Shown in pieces: positions 27,076 to 35,765 of a stretch of DNA of 64,000 nucleotides. Under the pieces are notes generated by a model. The model was not told the origin of the DNA. It ran no database searches and saw nothing but the letters and a program-made list of their open reading frames with translations. The stretch comes from Hymenobacter polaris (GTDB lineage: Bacteria; Bacteroidota; Bacteroidia; Cytophagales; Hymenobacteraceae), in assembly GCF_012927305.1 (NCBI RefSeq), contig NZ_JABBGH010000001.1, positions 186,001 through 250,000 on the forward strand, written 5' to 3'. Position 1 is the stretch's first letter. Each line of letters starts with the position of its first letter. The position numbers and the translations under genes were made by a program.

Positions 27076-27169
27076 AGAACGTCATGCTGAGCGCAGCCGA
27101 AGCATCTCTACCACGCCTCCCAGCGGTTGTTCGGTAGAGATGCTTCGGCTGCGCTCAGCATGACGTTCT
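27076..27169. repeat. R1-family intergenic palindrome, copy 6
   Basis: Perfect 37-base arms at 27076-27112 and 27133-27169, core GCGCAGCCGAAGC. It lies just downstream of the minus-strand T9SS gene and upstream of pgi. Confidence 0.92.
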
Positions 27170-27191
27170 TATTTATTTAGTAATCAAGAGC

Positions 27192-29252
27192 TTACTTCAA
27201 GATGCTGACCGAGCCGGTCTGGCTAAACGGCTGGCCGGTTTCGTCCTGCATGGTAAAGCGCCACACGTAGGCGCCGTTGGCCGGGGCGTGGCCCCGAATG
27301 GTGCCGTCCCAGGTCTGGCTGCGGTCAGTGGCCCGAAAAACCTCCTGCCCGTTGCGGTCTACTACTACGAAAGAAAAGGCCGTGAGGTAACGCCCCTTCA
27401 CTTCCAGCACGTCGTTGAGCCCGTCGCCGTTGGGCGTAAACGCGTTGGGCACGGCTAGGTAGGGCTGGCGCACTACGGTAGCCAGGTTGGAGTAGCTGAG
27501 GGCGCCGCCCGGCAGGCCTGCCCCGCTGGCCTCGATGCGGTAGCGCAGCACCTGGCGGTCGGCGGGCGGGCTCACGTCGAGGTAGCTGAGGGCCGTGAGC
27601 ACGGGTGAGGTAGCTAGTACCGTGCCGTCGGGCCCTAGGGTGAGCACGCGGTAGGTAGCGCCCTGGGCCGGGCTGCCGGGCCCGCGCAGCGCGCTCCAGC
27701 TGAGGCGGGCCGTGGCACCGGCCGGGTCGGCGGCTTCGGCCGCGAGCAGCACCGGGCAGGTGGCGGGCCCTAGGGCCGAGCGATTGCCGCACACGTCCAG
27801 CACCTGGGCCGCGTAGCAGGGCGGCGAGGCTAGCAGCGTGCCCAGGGCCGTAGAATCGCGCAGCAAAGCCGGTGCGGCAAGGGCCGCAAAGGTGTAGTCC
27901 TGCCCGCCGCCCTGGCGGCTGTAGGTCACGGTGCTGCCCGCCGGCAGGGCCGCCCCGCCGGGCAGCGCGGCCGTGAGGTTCACGCGGTTCAGCAGGTCGA
28001 AGCTGGCTACCACCAGCGGGGCGGGCGGCGCCAGGGTCGAAGTAGTAGTCACCGCTACCTGGTTAGAAAGGGTTTGGCTGCCGCCGGCCGTGGTGGCTTG
28101 CAGGCGGTAAGTATAGGTGGTGCCGCAGGTCACGGCCGCGTCGAGGTAGCTGGTGGCGGTGGGCGGCAGCGTGGCCAGGGGCGTGCCGTTGCGCAGCAGC
28201 GTGAGGCTGGCCACCGGCCCCGCCGTTTGCCAGGTCAGTGCGTTCACGTTGTTTTGCGAGGCGGCGCTGAGCTGGATGGTGGGCACCGGTTCGGAGAAGG
28301 TGGAATCGAGGCCGCATAAATCGTAGTTAGCCAAGCGGTATAGCCCCGGCGGCAACAGGCTCTGCGAGTAAGTGGTGGGCGAAGTGATGCCCACTACCGC
28401 GCGAAACCGCGTCGGGTTGGTGGGGCTGGCTACTTGCAGCTGGTTGATAGGCAGTATATTATGGCCGCCCCCCAGGTCGATTAGGCCGCTCAGGCCGCTA
28501 AACGTGAAGGCGATTGGGCCTGGCAAGCTGCCCTGCACGGTCAGGCTTTTAATAACGGGCTTCTGCGTTGGGATAACGGGTACCGTAATGGTAACTTGGT
28601 TGCCGCACAGCGTATTATCCCGGTAATTGGCCACGACGGTTATCTGGCTGCCCGCCGGCGCGGCAAAGAGCGGAAGCGCCGAGTTGCGCGCGTAAGGACC
28701 GCTCAACGGACCACCGTTTACCTGCACAAAGTATTGGTCGTACGGATTTTGAGGAAATCCCTGAAAACCAAGCCGAACATTGCCGGCTGCGCAGGGGATT
28801 AAGCTAATATCGGGCACCGGGCTGGCGTACGCCTGGAAATTGCGCACGTACACGACGCCCGTAGTCGGCATCGGCATGCCCGTCGAGAGCGGGTTGCTCA
28901 GCTCGGCGATGGAGTAGGGGCCAGCGGCGGTGGGCGTAAACGTGTTGTTGGGTAGTGGCGCCACCGTGAAGTCGCAGCCGGCCGGGGTGGCGTTGGTACC
29001 CGGCAGGGCGTTGTAGTAGAGCTTGTTGGGGTCTACCTGCCGGCCGCAGCCTAGCTCGAAGCGCACGGCCCGGCCCACGCACAGCGCCTGCACCTCCTGG
29101 CCGCTGGCCACGTCAATGGCCCGGAAGGGCTGCGGGCAAGTAGCGGGGGGCGGGCTTACCAGGCACTGCGCCCAGGAGGTGCAGGCAAGCGGCCCGGCCA
29201 GCAGCCCTAGGGTAAGCGCGCAGCTCAGCAAAAATCTCAGCATACCAGTCAT
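27192..29252 (-). CDS. Secreted protein with type B T9SS sorting domain
   Basis: A 686-residue surface or secreted protein. Signal peptide: MTGMLRFLLSCALTLGLLAG and onward to SWAQ. The middle contains beta-sandwich units resembling PKD/fibronectin type III modules (for example LTWQTAGPVASLTLLRNGTP and ATARLSWSALRGPGSPAQGA). The C-terminal 90 residues are the gliding-motility-associated type B sorting domain: VPNAFTPNGDGLNDVLEVKG, then VVVDRNGQEVF and WDGTIRGHAPANGAYVWRF. It would cross the outer membrane through the type IX system. The start is 30 nt after the HutH-like stop, suggesting one transcript with hisS. Confidence 0.85.
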   Translation of the reverse strand: MTGMLRFLLSCALTLGLLAGPLACTSWAQCLVSPPPATCPQPFRAIDVASGQEVQALCVGRAVRFELGCGRQVDPNKLYYNALPGTNATPAGCDFTVAPLPNNTFTPTAAGPYSIAELSNPLSTGMPMPTTGVVYVRNFQAYASPVPDISLIPCAAGNVRLGFQGFPQNPYDQYFVQVNGGPLSGPYARNSALPLFAAPAGSQITVVANYRDNTLCGNQVTITVPVIPTQKPVIKSLTVQGSLPGPIAFTFSGLSGLIDLGGGHNILPINQLQVASPTNPTRFRAVVGITSPTTYSQSLLPPGLYRLANYDLCGLDSTFSEPVPTIQLSAASQNNVNALTWQTAGPVASLTLLRNGTPLATLPPTATSYLDAAVTCGTTYTYRLQATTAGGSQTLSNQVAVTTTSTLAPPAPLVVASFDLLNRVNLTAALPGGAALPAGSTVTYSRQGGGQDYTFAALAAPALLRDSTALGTLLASPPCYAAQVLDVCGNRSALGPATCPVLLAAEAADPAGATARLSWSALRGPGSPAQGATYRVLTLGPDGTVLATSPVLTALSYLDVSPPADRQVLRYRIEASGAGLPGGALSYSNLATVVRQPYLAVPNAFTPNGDGLNDVLEVKGRYLTAFSFVVVDRNGQEVFRATDRSQTWDGTIRGHAPANGAYVWRFTMQDETGQPFSQTGSVSILK

Positions 29253-29282
29253 GTTTCTTCGCTTTTCTTGCCAACGCTTGGC

Positions 29283-30374
29283 CTAGGCCCAGGCGTATTC
29301 GCGCACGAAGCGGGCGGCGCGCTCCAGGGCAGGCGCCAGCAGCTGGCCGGGGCCCACGAAGGTAGCGTGCGCCCGAAAGGTGACCAAGGCGGCCGGCTCG
29401 GCGGCGCCGCTGGCGGCCGGCTGCCAGGCAGCGGCCAGCAACTCCAAGCCCAGTAGCTGCTCGGCTATTTCCACGGTGCGCAGCGCCTCGGCAGCCGCGC
29501 CGTTGGCGCTCGCCGCTCGTGCGCGCGGCAGAGTATCGGCCAGGCTGGCGGCCGCCTGGGGCAGAGCCTGCCAGCTGTAGCCCGCCGCCGGGGCGGGCCG
29601 GCCGGCTACCAACTGGCCGAGGCGCCGGGCCGCGTCGGTGGCCAGCGCGGCCACCGCTTGGGCAAGCTGCCCTAGGGCGCTCAGCAGTTCAGGAGTGGGC
29701 GTTGGGTTGGCGTGCAGCTGGGCGGGCCGGGGCGGGGCCAGCAGGGTGGCCTCGATGAGCTGGCGGCTGGCGGGCAGGGCACCCAGGGTTGGAACGGTGC
29801 CGGGCAGCAGGGGGGCCAGGTGGGTGGCGGCGCGCCCTAGGGCCTCGGCGCGGGCCAGGGCCTCGGTAGCGTAGGCGAGCGTAAAGGCCTGGCCACTTAG
29901 CAGGGCCAGGGCTTCGGCCGGCGCTGGCAGCGGCAGCGGCTCCCAGCCAAAGAGGCCCAGCACGTCGGCGGCGGCTAGGCGGTAGCCTTGGTAGTTCACC
30001 TCCCCGAGGCCCACCAACGGCAAGCATAAGTGGGCCAGTGCGGCTTGGTCGCTGCGCGCCCCTAGGGTGTGCACTACCGGCCACACGTCGCGGCTGAAGA
30101 AATCGAGCAGGCGGCGCACGGCGGCCGGGGTGGCGCCGGGCGGAGCCTGGCTCAGCTCGGCGGCTTTGAGCAGCAGCAGGCGGCGCACCAAGCCGGCCGG
30201 CAGCTCGGGCCCGAGGCCGGTAGCGCAGGCCAGCAGCAAATCGGGGCCAGCAGCCGGGCCAGCCGCGGGCGCCAGCGGCCAGTCGGCGCCGGGGGCCAGG
30301 CGCACGGGCTCATCGCTGGCCAGCAGCTCGGCCAGGGCGCCCAGGGTGAGCGGGCCGGGAGGGAGGTAGGGCAT
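29283..30374 (-). CDS. Degenerate HutH-like (aromatic amino acid lyase) protein without the MIO triad
   Basis: A 363-residue protein clearly related to histidine ammonia-lyase: LTLGALAELLASDEPVRLAP at the N-terminus, LLLACATGLGPELPAGLVRR, then AALAHLCLPLVGLGEVNYQG and AFTLAYATEALARAEALG. Active lyases form the MIO cofactor from Ala-Ser-Gly in GSxGASGDLAP. Here the segment reads TLGARSDQAALAH: the triad is Ala-Arg-Ser and about three residues before it are missing. Family members are near 500 residues, and the central region with the catalytic Tyr and SxxxNP cannot be found. It is probably not a lyase. It lies 104 nt after hisS and 30 nt before a T9SS gene. Confidence 0.75.
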   Translation of the reverse strand: MPYLPPGPLTLGALAELLASDEPVRLAPGADWPLAPAAGPAAGPDLLLACATGLGPELPAGLVRRLLLLKAAELSQAPPGATPAAVRRLLDFFSRDVWPVVHTLGARSDQAALAHLCLPLVGLGEVNYQGYRLAAADVLGLFGWEPLPLPAPAEALALLSGQAFTLAYATEALARAEALGRAATHLAPLLPGTVPTLGALPASRQLIEATLLAPPRPAQLHANPTPTPELLSALGQLAQAVAALATDAARRLGQLVAGRPAPAAGYSWQALPQAAASLADTLPRARAASANGAAAEALRTVEIAEQLLGLELLAAAWQPAASGAAEPAALVTFRAHATFVGPGQLLAPALERAARFVREYAWA

Positions 30375-30478
30375 AGGAGCCACAAAGTACGGGACGGCCC
30401 GCCGCTGGCGCGCCGCGCTACGCCGGCCGCCCCCGCCGCCCCGCGCTGGCTGCCCAACGCCGGGCTGGCCCCAGGCAC

Positions 30479-31930
30479 TTATACCGTCAGGGCGGCTACC
30501 ACTTCGGCCAGCGGCAGTGTTTTTTCCTCGCCCGATTGCAGAATCTTGATTTTCGCCACGCCCGCCGCCAGCTCCTCGGGCCCCAGGATGAGCACCAGCG
30601 GAATGCCCTTGGCATCGGCGTACTTGAACTGCTTTTGCAGCTTGCTGGCGTCGGGGTACAGCTCGGCCGGAATGCCGGCCTGGCGCAGCTCGGCCAGCAG
30701 CGGCAGGGCCGCCCGGCCGCTGGCCGCGTCGAAGTGGGTGAGCAGCACGCGGGTGGGCGTTTCGCCGGCGCCCACGAATAAATCGAGGGTTTCGAGGCAG
30801 TCGTAGAGCCTATCCACCCCGAACGAGAAGCCCACGCCCGGCACGCCCGGCAGCCCGAAAGCGCCCGTCAGGTTGTCGTAGCGCCCGCCGCCGCTCACGC
30901 TGCCCATGCCCGGCACGTTGTTGATTTTCACCTCGAAGATGCAGCCCGTGTAGTAGCTCAGGCCGCGGGCCAGGGTGGGGTCAAACTCCAGCCGCTCGAA
31001 CTGCCGGAAGCCCGAGGCCGCCAGCAGGGCGTGCACCTGCCCCAGCTCGCTGAGCCCGCGGTAGTGGGCGGGCTCGTCGTCGTCGGCGCTGTCGGCGGTG
31101 GGGCGCTGGCCGTCGGGCTCCACGCCGGCCGTCACGAAGCCGGCCAGCAGGCGGTCCAGCTTTTCCTCGAACGTGCCCGCTACCGCCAGCAGGTCAAACA
31201 GGGTGTCGAGGACGGGCTCGGTAAAGCCCTTGGCCAGCAACTCGCGGCTCACGCCCTCGCGCCCAATCTTGTCGAGCTTGTCGATGGCCACGAACAGGTC
31301 GGTTTCCTGGCCCTCGCCCCCTAGGGCCTGGTACACGTTGCGCAACACCCCGCGGTGGTTGATTTTGATGGTGAAGTCGTCGAGGCCCAGCTCGCTGAGC
31401 ACCCGCGCCATCATGAGCACGATTTCGGCCTCGCAGAGCAGCGACGTGGTGCCCACCACGTCGGCATCGCACTGCCAAAACTCGCGGTAGCGGCCGCGCT
31501 GCGGCTTGTCGGCGCGCCATACGGGCTGCATCTGGTAGCGGCGGAAGGGGAAGGTGAGCGTGCCCCGGTTCATGGCCACGTAGCGGGCAAAGGGCACGGT
31601 GAGGTCGTAGCGCAGGCCCTTCTCGGCTATCTTGGGCAGCACGGCCCTAGGGCCGGTTTCCAGGTCCTCGGCCGTCACGAGCGGGGTGATTTCGCCGCGG
31701 CGCTCCTTCACCAGGAAATTGCCCGAGTTCAGTACCTTATACAGCAGCTGGTCGCCCTCGTCGCCGTACTTGCCGGTGAGCACCGAGAGGTTTTCGAGGG
31801 TGGGCGTTTCGAGCGGGGCGTAGCCAAACAGCTCGAACGTGCGCCGGATAACGCCAAAAATGTGCTGACGCCGCGCCACCTGGGCCGGGCCAAAATCGCG
31901 GGTTCCTTGCGGGATGCTGGGTTTTTCCAT
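30479..31930 (-). CDS. hisS: Histidyl-tRNA synthetase
   Basis: A 483-residue class II synthetase that charges tRNA-His. Motif 1 region: GTRDFGPAQVARRQHIFGVI. Motif 2: RYQMQPVWRADKPQRGRYRE then FWQCDADVVG. Histidine-specific signatures: LARGLSYYTGCIFE and GSVSGGGRYDNLTGAFG. The C-terminal anticodon-binding domain carries TRVLLTHFD and KSAFKYADAKGIPL-like segments (KQFKYADAKGIPLVLILGPE). An insertion near residues 285-295 (Asp/Glu-rich, DSADDDEP) is a local oddity. The ATG at 31930 lies 8 nt behind a TACCTTTG box, so the mRNA is likely leaderless. A lipoprotein gene ends 50 nt upstream. Confidence 0.95.
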   Translation of the reverse strand: MEKPSIPQGTRDFGPAQVARRQHIFGVIRRTFELFGYAPLETPTLENLSVLTGKYGDEGDQLLYKVLNSGNFLVKERRGEITPLVTAEDLETGPRAVLPKIAEKGLRYDLTVPFARYVAMNRGTLTFPFRRYQMQPVWRADKPQRGRYREFWQCDADVVGTTSLLCEAEIVLMMARVLSELGLDDFTIKINHRGVLRNVYQALGGEGQETDLFVAIDKLDKIGREGVSRELLAKGFTEPVLDTLFDLLAVAGTFEEKLDRLLAGFVTAGVEPDGQRPTADSADDDEPAHYRGLSELGQVHALLAASGFRQFERLEFDPTLARGLSYYTGCIFEVKINNVPGMGSVSGGGRYDNLTGAFGLPGVPGVGFSFGVDRLYDCLETLDLFVGAGETPTRVLLTHFDAASGRAALPLLAELRQAGIPAELYPDASKLQKQFKYADAKGIPLVLILGPEELAAGVAKIKILQSGEEKTLPLAEVVAALTV

Positions 31931-31938
31931 TACGGCCG

Positions 31939-31946
31939 CAAAGGTA
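31939..31946 (-). promoter_or_regulatory. Putative -7 box of hisS (leaderless)
   Basis: TACCTTTG on the minus strand, 8 nt before the hisS ATG, in the same sequence context as the serS promoter. It would let hisS be transcribed independently of the upstream lipoprotein gene. Confidence 0.55.
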
Positions 31947-31980
31947 GGCCGGGGGCCAGCCTACACCGCCGCCCGCCGGG

Positions 31981-32247
31981 CTAGCGGGCGGGCTGGTCGG
32001 GCAGCGCCTGGCTGGCCGGCTGGCCCGCGCGGGCCCCGTTGGTGACGGCGTTCATCTCGGCGCCCTTCGGCATGTCTTTTTTATATATCGACATAGCGGC
32101 CTCCTGCGTTTTGCGGCGGCCATCGGGCAGCTTGGCGGGGTCGACGCCGTAGGGCGTGCCATCGGGCTTGGTGCCGCAGGCAGCCGTGCCCAGGGCCAGC
32201 AAGGCGCTGAAGGCGAACAAGAAAAGCAGCGAAATGGACGAGCGCAT
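31981..32247 (-). CDS. Small lipoprotein of unknown function
   Basis: An 88-residue protein with signal sequence MRSSISLLFLFAFSALLALG and lipobox TAAC, so C24 would be lipidated. The mature part is hydrophilic (GTKPDGTPYGVDPAKLPDGR and onward), ends in a flexible Gln/Pro tail and shows no domain I know. It precedes hisS by 50 nt on the same strand and is divergent from a transporter gene. The start ATG at 32247 fits the signal peptide. Confidence 0.65.
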   Translation of the reverse strand: MRSSISLLFLFAFSALLALGTAACGTKPDGTPYGVDPAKLPDGRRKTQEAAMSIYKKDMPKGAEMNAVTNGARAGQPASQALPDQPAR

Positions 32248-32427
32248 AAATGATTATTTGGTGAACTTGCGCTTTATACGGGGAAGGCCTGGCCAGGATG
32301 CCGGGGTGGGTATCGACCCTAGTGGCAGCACCTAAGGCAAGCCGGCGCTGGCGTTTTGCTGGCCGCGCTCAGTCACTGCGCGGCGGGCTGCGTATGCGGG
32401 CCTGTTACCTTTTTTTTACGTTTCGCA

Positions 32428-33309
32428 ATGCGCCACTTTTACGCGGGCTGCCTGGGACTGCTGGCGCTGGCAGGCCCGGCGGCGGCTCAGGCCAACAAGC
32501 CGCTGAACGACAGCATCAGCGTCGATAAGCGGCACTACACGCTGCTTCACCCCACGCCGCGCCGCTACATGCGCCCCATGGTGCCCGACCGCCCCGGCAT
32601 CACCGAGAGCCCGTATTCGGTGGATGCGGGCCACTTTCAGTACGAAACCGACGTGCTGCGCCTGCTCACGCGCCACGAGGGCCCCACCCACGGCCACGAC
32701 TGGTACGTGAACCACTTCCTGGCCAAAATCGGCCTCACCGACCGCACCGACTTTCAGGTGGCGCTGGATATGTTCACGTATTCGCACAACTTCGACGACA
32801 GCCAGGGCGGGGCCAGCCCCTTCAATCAAAACCAGCTGAACCGGGGGGTGGGCGACGTGACGCTGCGCCTCAAGCACACGCTGCTGGGCGACGATGACAG
32901 CCGCGGGGCCCTAGGGCTGGTTGGCTACGTGGAGCTGCCCACCGGCGGCCCGGTGGGCGACGGCGGCTACGAGCCCGGCCTGACGCTGACGGGCGTGTTT
33001 CAGTGCACCAAAAACTGGAGCGTGGGCGGCCAAGTGGCCAGCAATTTCTTCTACGACCCCGAGGCCGGCCAGCACTTCTACCAGCTCACGCCCACCCTCA
33101 CCACCGACTACCAGTTCAGCAAGCTGGTGCAGGCCTTCGTGGAAGTAGTGGGCTACTGGGACACCCGCCAGAGCGCCTGGCGCAGCTCGGTGAACCTGGG
33201 CCCGCAGCTCGATATTTCGGACAACGTGCAGCTCGACTTTGGCACCCACCTGCCCCTCACGCATTCCGTCGACAGGGAGTATTTCCTGGGGCTGAGCTTT
33301 CGGCGCTAG
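32428..33309 (+). CDS. Outer-membrane transporter-like protein (phenol MetA-type channel family)
   Basis: A 293-residue exported protein with signal peptide MRHFYAGCLGLLALAGPAAA. The opening of the mature protein, MVPDRPGITESPYSVDAGHF then QYETDV, is the signature of transporters once named after the phenol meta-pathway. The rest alternates short beta strands (VGDVTLRLKHTLLG, GLVGYVELPTGGPVGDGGYE, FVEVVGYW) as expected for an outer-membrane barrel. The substrate is unknown. The ATG at 32428 is chosen over an upstream start because it gives a normal signal peptide. An R1 palindrome follows. Confidence 0.75.
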   Translation: MRHFYAGCLGLLALAGPAAAQANKPLNDSISVDKRHYTLLHPTPRRYMRPMVPDRPGITESPYSVDAGHFQYETDVLRLLTRHEGPTHGHDWYVNHFLAKIGLTDRTDFQVALDMFTYSHNFDDSQGGASPFNQNQLNRGVGDVTLRLKHTLLGDDDSRGALGLVGYVELPTGGPVGDGGYEPGLTLTGVFQCTKNWSVGGQVASNFFYDPEAGQHFYQLTPTLTTDYQFSKLVQAFVEVVGYWDTRQSAWRSSVNLGPQLDISDNVQLDFGTHLPLTHSVDREYFLGLSFRR

Positions 33310-33340
33310 CGGGGCCTAGGGGTAAAATTTAAGGAAAAAG

Positions 33341-33451
33341 AAGGCGGTCATGCTGAGCGCAGTCGAAGCATCTCTCCCGCGTAAGTAATTCCAATCGTCA
33401 GGATTACTGCTGCGGTAGAGATGCTTCGACTGCGCTCAGCATGACCGCCTT
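33341..33451. repeat. R1-family intergenic palindrome, copy 7
   Basis: Perfect 35-base arms at 33341-33375 and 33417-33451, core GCGCAGTCGAAGC, with AAGGCGG outer ends in place of AAAGAAC. It lies between two convergent genes, and its centre holds a further imperfect pair (GTAAGTAATTCC with GGATTACTGC). Confidence 0.92.
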
Positions 33452-33472
33452 TTACTTAGCTACAGGCCTGGC

Positions 33473-35419
33473 CTACTGCTTGGTAAATTCTAGGGTGCCC
33501 CCACCTTGCTTGAGCGTGAAGGTGGGCTTGTCGGCCGCGAACTCCAGGCGCAGGCCGGCTGGGTCAAACTTGAAGATGCCGGGGCTCACCGGCTCCAGCG
33601 TGAAGGCGGGCTGGCCGGTAGCCTGGGCTTGCAGCTGGCCCTGCGCATTCTTGCTGAGCACTATTTTGAGTGGCACCTGGGGGTTGCCGTAGGTGCCGGC
33701 GTAGCGGTCGAGGTCGGTGGCGGTGGGCGCGTAGCCGGTGGCGCGGAACTGCTCGTCCACCAGGATGCGCTGGTCGCGGTTGGCCACGGCCCAGGCGGTG
33801 TGAAACACCAGCTGGTCGCGCCGGGCCATGGCCGGGAAGTCAATCAGCGCCACGTCGTCGGTGGCCTGATGGTACTGGGGGTGCAAGCCGCTGGTGTAGA
33901 AGATAATCGGCACGTTGTGCTTGGCGAAGTTGTAGTGGTCCGAGCGCTCGTAGATGTGCTCGGGGTCGTCGGGGGCGTTGTACTTGTAGTCGAGCGCCAC
34001 CGGCTGGTACTGCTGGTTGGTGGCCTCGCTCAGCGTGTGCAGCTCCTTCGACAGGCGGTCGGAGCCCACCAGGTACAGGTAGTCGCCCTTGCCCTGGTGC
34101 AGGCTGTCCACGCGGCCCACCATGTCGATGTTGAGGTCGGTCACGGTGTTGGCCAGCGGGAAGATGGGATGGTCGGTGTAGTACTGCGAGCCCAGCAAGC
34201 CCTCTTCCTCGCCCACGTTGGCCAGAAACAAAATACTGCGCCTAGGGCCGTGCCCGTCCTTTTTGGCCTGGGTGAAGGCGCGGGCCATGGCCAGCACGCT
34301 CACCGTGCCCGAGCCGTCGTCGTCGGCCCCGTTAAACACCACGCCGTTTTTCACCCCCAGGTGGTCGTAGTGGGCGCTCAGCACCACTACTTCGTCTTTC
34401 TTGTCGGTGCCTTCGAGGTAGCCCAGCACGTTTTCGGTGGTGAAGGGCTCTTTCTTTTGCTTGAGTTGCACGTTGGCCGCGGCGGGCTTGAAGCCGCTGG
34501 TCACCGGCTTGCCGGCCGCGCCCACCTGCTTCTCGTAGGCAGTCAGGCCGGCTGGGTTGGTGCCCAGCAAGGCCGCCCCTAGGGCCGGCGACACCAGCAC
34601 GATGCCCGCCCCGCCCGCCTGGGTCGGCTTATCGGGAAACTCCAGCTGCTCGCCGTTGAGCACCTGAGCGTAGTCTTTGGGCACTTGGGCAAACGCGGCG
34701 GCCGTGGGGGCCACCAAAAACACCGAGTGCGGCTGGGCGGCGCGCATGGCCGGGGTGCGGGCTACGATGGCCGGCAGGCCGCTGGCGCCGTAGGGGCTGG
34801 CGGCGCCCAGCAGCGGCTGCCCGGCCTTGTTGAGCGGCTGGCCCAGCAGCAGCACCAAGTCGCTGCCGGGGGCCGGGAGCGCGTCGGCGTACTTCTCTTC
34901 CTTGATGCCGTAGCCCACGAAGGTGGGCTTGATGGTAGCGGCCGCCGCGGCGAAGGCGCCCGGCCGCACCACGTAAAAATCCTTGCCCTGCGTGTACGTT
35001 TTGCCGCCCACCTGGATGGCCGAGGCCGGGTCCAGGCTCACCCGGTTCATGGTGAAGTGCTGCAAGTAGGGGTTGTCCGACCCCGGCACTGGGCCCGCCA
35101 GCCCGTCGGCCGCAAAGGCCTTGGCGATGTAGTCGGCGGCCATGCGCTGGCCCTTCTGGCCGGTTTCGCGGCCCTCGTACTCGTCCGAGGCCAGCACCGA
35201 GAGGTCCTGCTTCAGCGCCTCGGGCGTGATGGTAGCCGCGTAGGGCAGCGAGTAGTCGGTGGTGCTAGCGGCGGCAGTGGCGGGGGCCGTGGTGGCGGCT
35301 TCGTCGCGGCGGCCGCGCTTGGTTTTTACCTTCACCTTGCCCGTGGGCTCGGGCGTTTGGGCGGCTACCGCCCCGGCCGCCAGGACCAGGGCCGCCGTGA
35401 GGCGCAGTGTTTTCAGCAT
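33473..35419 (-). CDS. Secreted M28 family metallopeptidase with PA domain
   Basis: A 648-residue zinc aminopeptidase with signal peptide MLKTLRLTAALVLAAGAVAA. A low-complexity linker (Lys/Arg then Ala/Thr) follows. The M28 core is split by a PA-type insert of about 200 residues. Zinc-site segments are visible: VVLSAHYDHLGV, FNGADDDGSGTVSVL, LFLANVGEEEGLLGS, LNIDMVGRVD and SGLHPQYHQATDD, which together give the H-D-E-D-H set and the catalytic glutamate pair. It would trim N-terminal residues from peptides outside the cell or in the periplasm. The ATG at 35419 avoids 15 unlikely upstream residues. A second M28 gene lies at 56399. Confidence 0.9.
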   Translation of the reverse strand: MLKTLRLTAALVLAAGAVAAQTPEPTGKVKVKTKRGRRDEAATTAPATAAASTTDYSLPYAATITPEALKQDLSVLASDEYEGRETGQKGQRMAADYIAKAFAADGLAGPVPGSDNPYLQHFTMNRVSLDPASAIQVGGKTYTQGKDFYVVRPGAFAAAAATIKPTFVGYGIKEEKYADALPAPGSDLVLLLGQPLNKAGQPLLGAASPYGASGLPAIVARTPAMRAAQPHSVFLVAPTAAAFAQVPKDYAQVLNGEQLEFPDKPTQAGGAGIVLVSPALGAALLGTNPAGLTAYEKQVGAAGKPVTSGFKPAAANVQLKQKKEPFTTENVLGYLEGTDKKDEVVVLSAHYDHLGVKNGVVFNGADDDGSGTVSVLAMARAFTQAKKDGHGPRRSILFLANVGEEEGLLGSQYYTDHPIFPLANTVTDLNIDMVGRVDSLHQGKGDYLYLVGSDRLSKELHTLSEATNQQYQPVALDYKYNAPDDPEHIYERSDHYNFAKHNVPIIFYTSGLHPQYHQATDDVALIDFPAMARRDQLVFHTAWAVANRDQRILVDEQFRATGYAPTATDLDRYAGTYGNPQVPLKIVLSKNAQGQLQAQATGQPAFTLEPVSPGIFKFDPAGLRLEFAADKPTFTLKQGGGTLEFTKQ

Positions 35420-35765
35420 TCTAAAGAAAAAAGGAGATGTGTGGAACCGTAAAGAAACGGCCAAACCTCCCAGCTGCCGGGTCCGGCCGGCCTGGGGGCG
35501 GGCTATTCCGCGCGCCCACCCCTAGGGCCTCCCGGCCAGACCCGGCAAACTGGTCGGCTATTACCTGATAAATTCCGCCCCGCCCCGTTGCCGGGTAAGC
35601 GCGGGCGGGGCCGCCCAAACCCACCGGGCAGCCACCAGCGCCGCGCCCAAACGCAACACCCCGCCGCCGCCCGCGGCCCCGTAATCGTCGCGCCGGGTAG
35701 CGGGTAGTAGCCGAGTGCTGCGTGTTGGGGGCGGGCCGGCCCTAGGGGGCCCTAGGGCCCTGAGG
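35420..35765. other. Non-coding stretch of about 350 bases, G/C-rich
   Basis: No gene or clear hairpin is seen. CCTAGG occurs at least three times, including two in close tandem near 35740-35757. Confidence 0.4.

Noticed and set aside
27192..29252. Adhesin or toxin system on the type B T9SS gene
   Set aside because: Only generic beta-sandwich modules are visible; no toxin domain, immunity gene or gliding genes beside it.
950..33451. R1 palindromes as a CRISPR array
   Set aside because: They are dispersed over 32 kb, each a single long palindrome with a different centre; no regular spacers and no cas genes.
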